Program-made: the position numbers and the translations under genes
Origin: Flammeovirgaceae bacterium UBA4659
GTDB lineage: Bacteria > Bacteroidota > Bacteroidia > Cytophagales > Cyclobacteriaceae
Reading direction: 5' to 3'
Length of the DNA: 6,228 nt
Assembly: GCA_002405445.1 (NCBI GenBank)
Contig: DHLV01000216.1
Location: forward strand, 484-6,711
The notes under the pieces: generated by a model
What the model saw: only the letters and a program-made list of their open reading frames with translations
The model's database searches: none
What the model was told of the DNA's origin: nothing
Part shown: positions 5,757 to 6,228 of the stretch, piece by piece
Layout: every line of letters begins with the position of its first letter
Numbering within the stretch: the stretch's first letter is position 1

Positions 5757-6228
5757 ATGACTAACCTAACTGGCATCATAAAGTCTATCCGTGATATCAT
5801 GCGCGAAGACCGCGGCATCAATGGCGATGCGCAGCGCATTGAGCAACTTGGATGGATGCTCTTTCTTAAAATCTTTGATGACAAAGACCAGGAACTGGAA
5901 ATGCTCATGGACAATTACAAATCACCGATTCCAAAAAAATATCAATGGCGTAATTGGGCGGCCAATAGTGAAGGAATGACAGGCGATGGATTACAAAAAT
6001 TTATTGACAACAAACTTTTTCCTGCACTCAGCGAACTCACCGCGAGAGACAGACGCTCTCTGCTGGTGCGCGAAGTATTTGAAGGCAACAACAACTACAT
6101 GAAGAGCGGCATCACGCTGCGCAAGGTGCTGAACAAGCTCAACGAAATTGATTTCAACAAAGCCACCGAACGCCACCTCTTTGGCGATATCTACGAAACG
6201 ATACTGAAAGAACTGCAAAGCGCGGGCG
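5757..6228 (+). CDS. hsdM: Type I restriction-modification methyltransferase subunit HsdM, N-terminal part (runs off the window)
   Basis: The open frame starts at ATG 5757 and continues to the window edge without a stop, giving 157 residues. It begins MTNLTGIIKSIRDIMRED, then DAQRIEQLGWMLFLKIFDD (24-42), GMTGDGLQKFIDNKLFPAL (73-91), REVFEGNNNYMKSGITLRKV (104-123) and FNKATERHLFGDIYETILKEL (133-153). This is the helical N-terminal domain of HsdM, the adenine-N6 methyltransferase that with HsdS modifies and recognises the target site. In the family, the last visible segment directly precedes the GEFYTPR-type start of the S-adenosylmethionine-binding domain. The catalytic NPP(F/Y) motif therefore lies outside the window and cannot be checked. 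The gene follows the DUF559 stop by 32 bp and shares orientation with hsdR. Nothing in the visible part is disrupted. Confidence 0.93.
   Translation, partial: MTNLTGIIKSIRDIMREDRGINGDAQRIEQLGWMLFLKIFDDKDQELEMLMDNYKSPIPKKYQWRNWAANSEGMTGDGLQKFIDNKLFPALSELTARDRRSLLVREVFEGNNNYMKSGITLRKVLNKLNEIDFNKATERHLFGDIYETILKELQSAG

Noticed and set aside
5711..5914. Minus-strand frame ending in a Ser/Pro/Gly-rich segment (SPPESGGARGG)
   Set aside because: That signature is the translation of the palindromic repeat itself, and the rest is antisense to the start of hsdM.

Overview
The window looks like part of a mobile or accessory region from a member of the Bacteroidota. Three observations support this: a relaxase of the Bacteroides MobB/BmgA type, a DUF559 gene packed between C-rich/G-rich palindromic repeats of a kind common in that phylum, and no consistent strong Shine-Dalgarno use. 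Genus cannot be called. Base composition is uneven, from about 70% G+C in the relaxase tail to about 30-35% in the last part of hsdR, which suggests a mosaic. All supported genes lie on the + strand.

Left half (1-2699), a mobilization module: a non-coding leader with a 12-T run; a small MerR/excisionase-like helix-turn-helix protein; a small multi-span membrane protein; a ribbon-helix-helix accessory (MobA/MobC-like) protein; and a MOBP-type relaxase with a clear metal-binding histidine motif. The last three genes overlap (11 and 28 bp), so they form one transcription unit. A 141-bp gap follows.

Right half (2841-6228), a type I restriction-modification operon in the order hsdR - [DUF559 insert] - hsdM. 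hsdM runs off the right edge, and hsdS, if present, lies outside. hsdR has intact nuclease and helicase motifs but is frameshifted near its 3' end by an exact 14-bp tandem duplication. Removing one unit rejoins the frames into an 815-residue protein with the expected C-terminal domain. As sequenced, the restriction subunit is a 733-residue truncated protein plus an 85-residue remnant, while hsdM starts intact. The allele may therefore be modification-only, or switchable by repeat slippage.

Between hsdR and hsdM sits a 451-bp unit: a 121-residue DUF559 (PD-(D/E)XK, Vsr-like) nuclease gene bounded by complex palindromic repeats whose outer ends form an exact 12-bp inverted repeat. The repeats supply the gene's stop codon and the likely hsdM ribosome binding site. 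This resembles a compact, nuclease-bearing repeat element and is one of the two most interesting objects here, with the 14-bp duplication.

Taken together, the segment reads as a mobilizable element or plasmid with type I restriction-modification as cargo. No integrase, replication gene, tRNA, rRNA or CRISPR array is visible.
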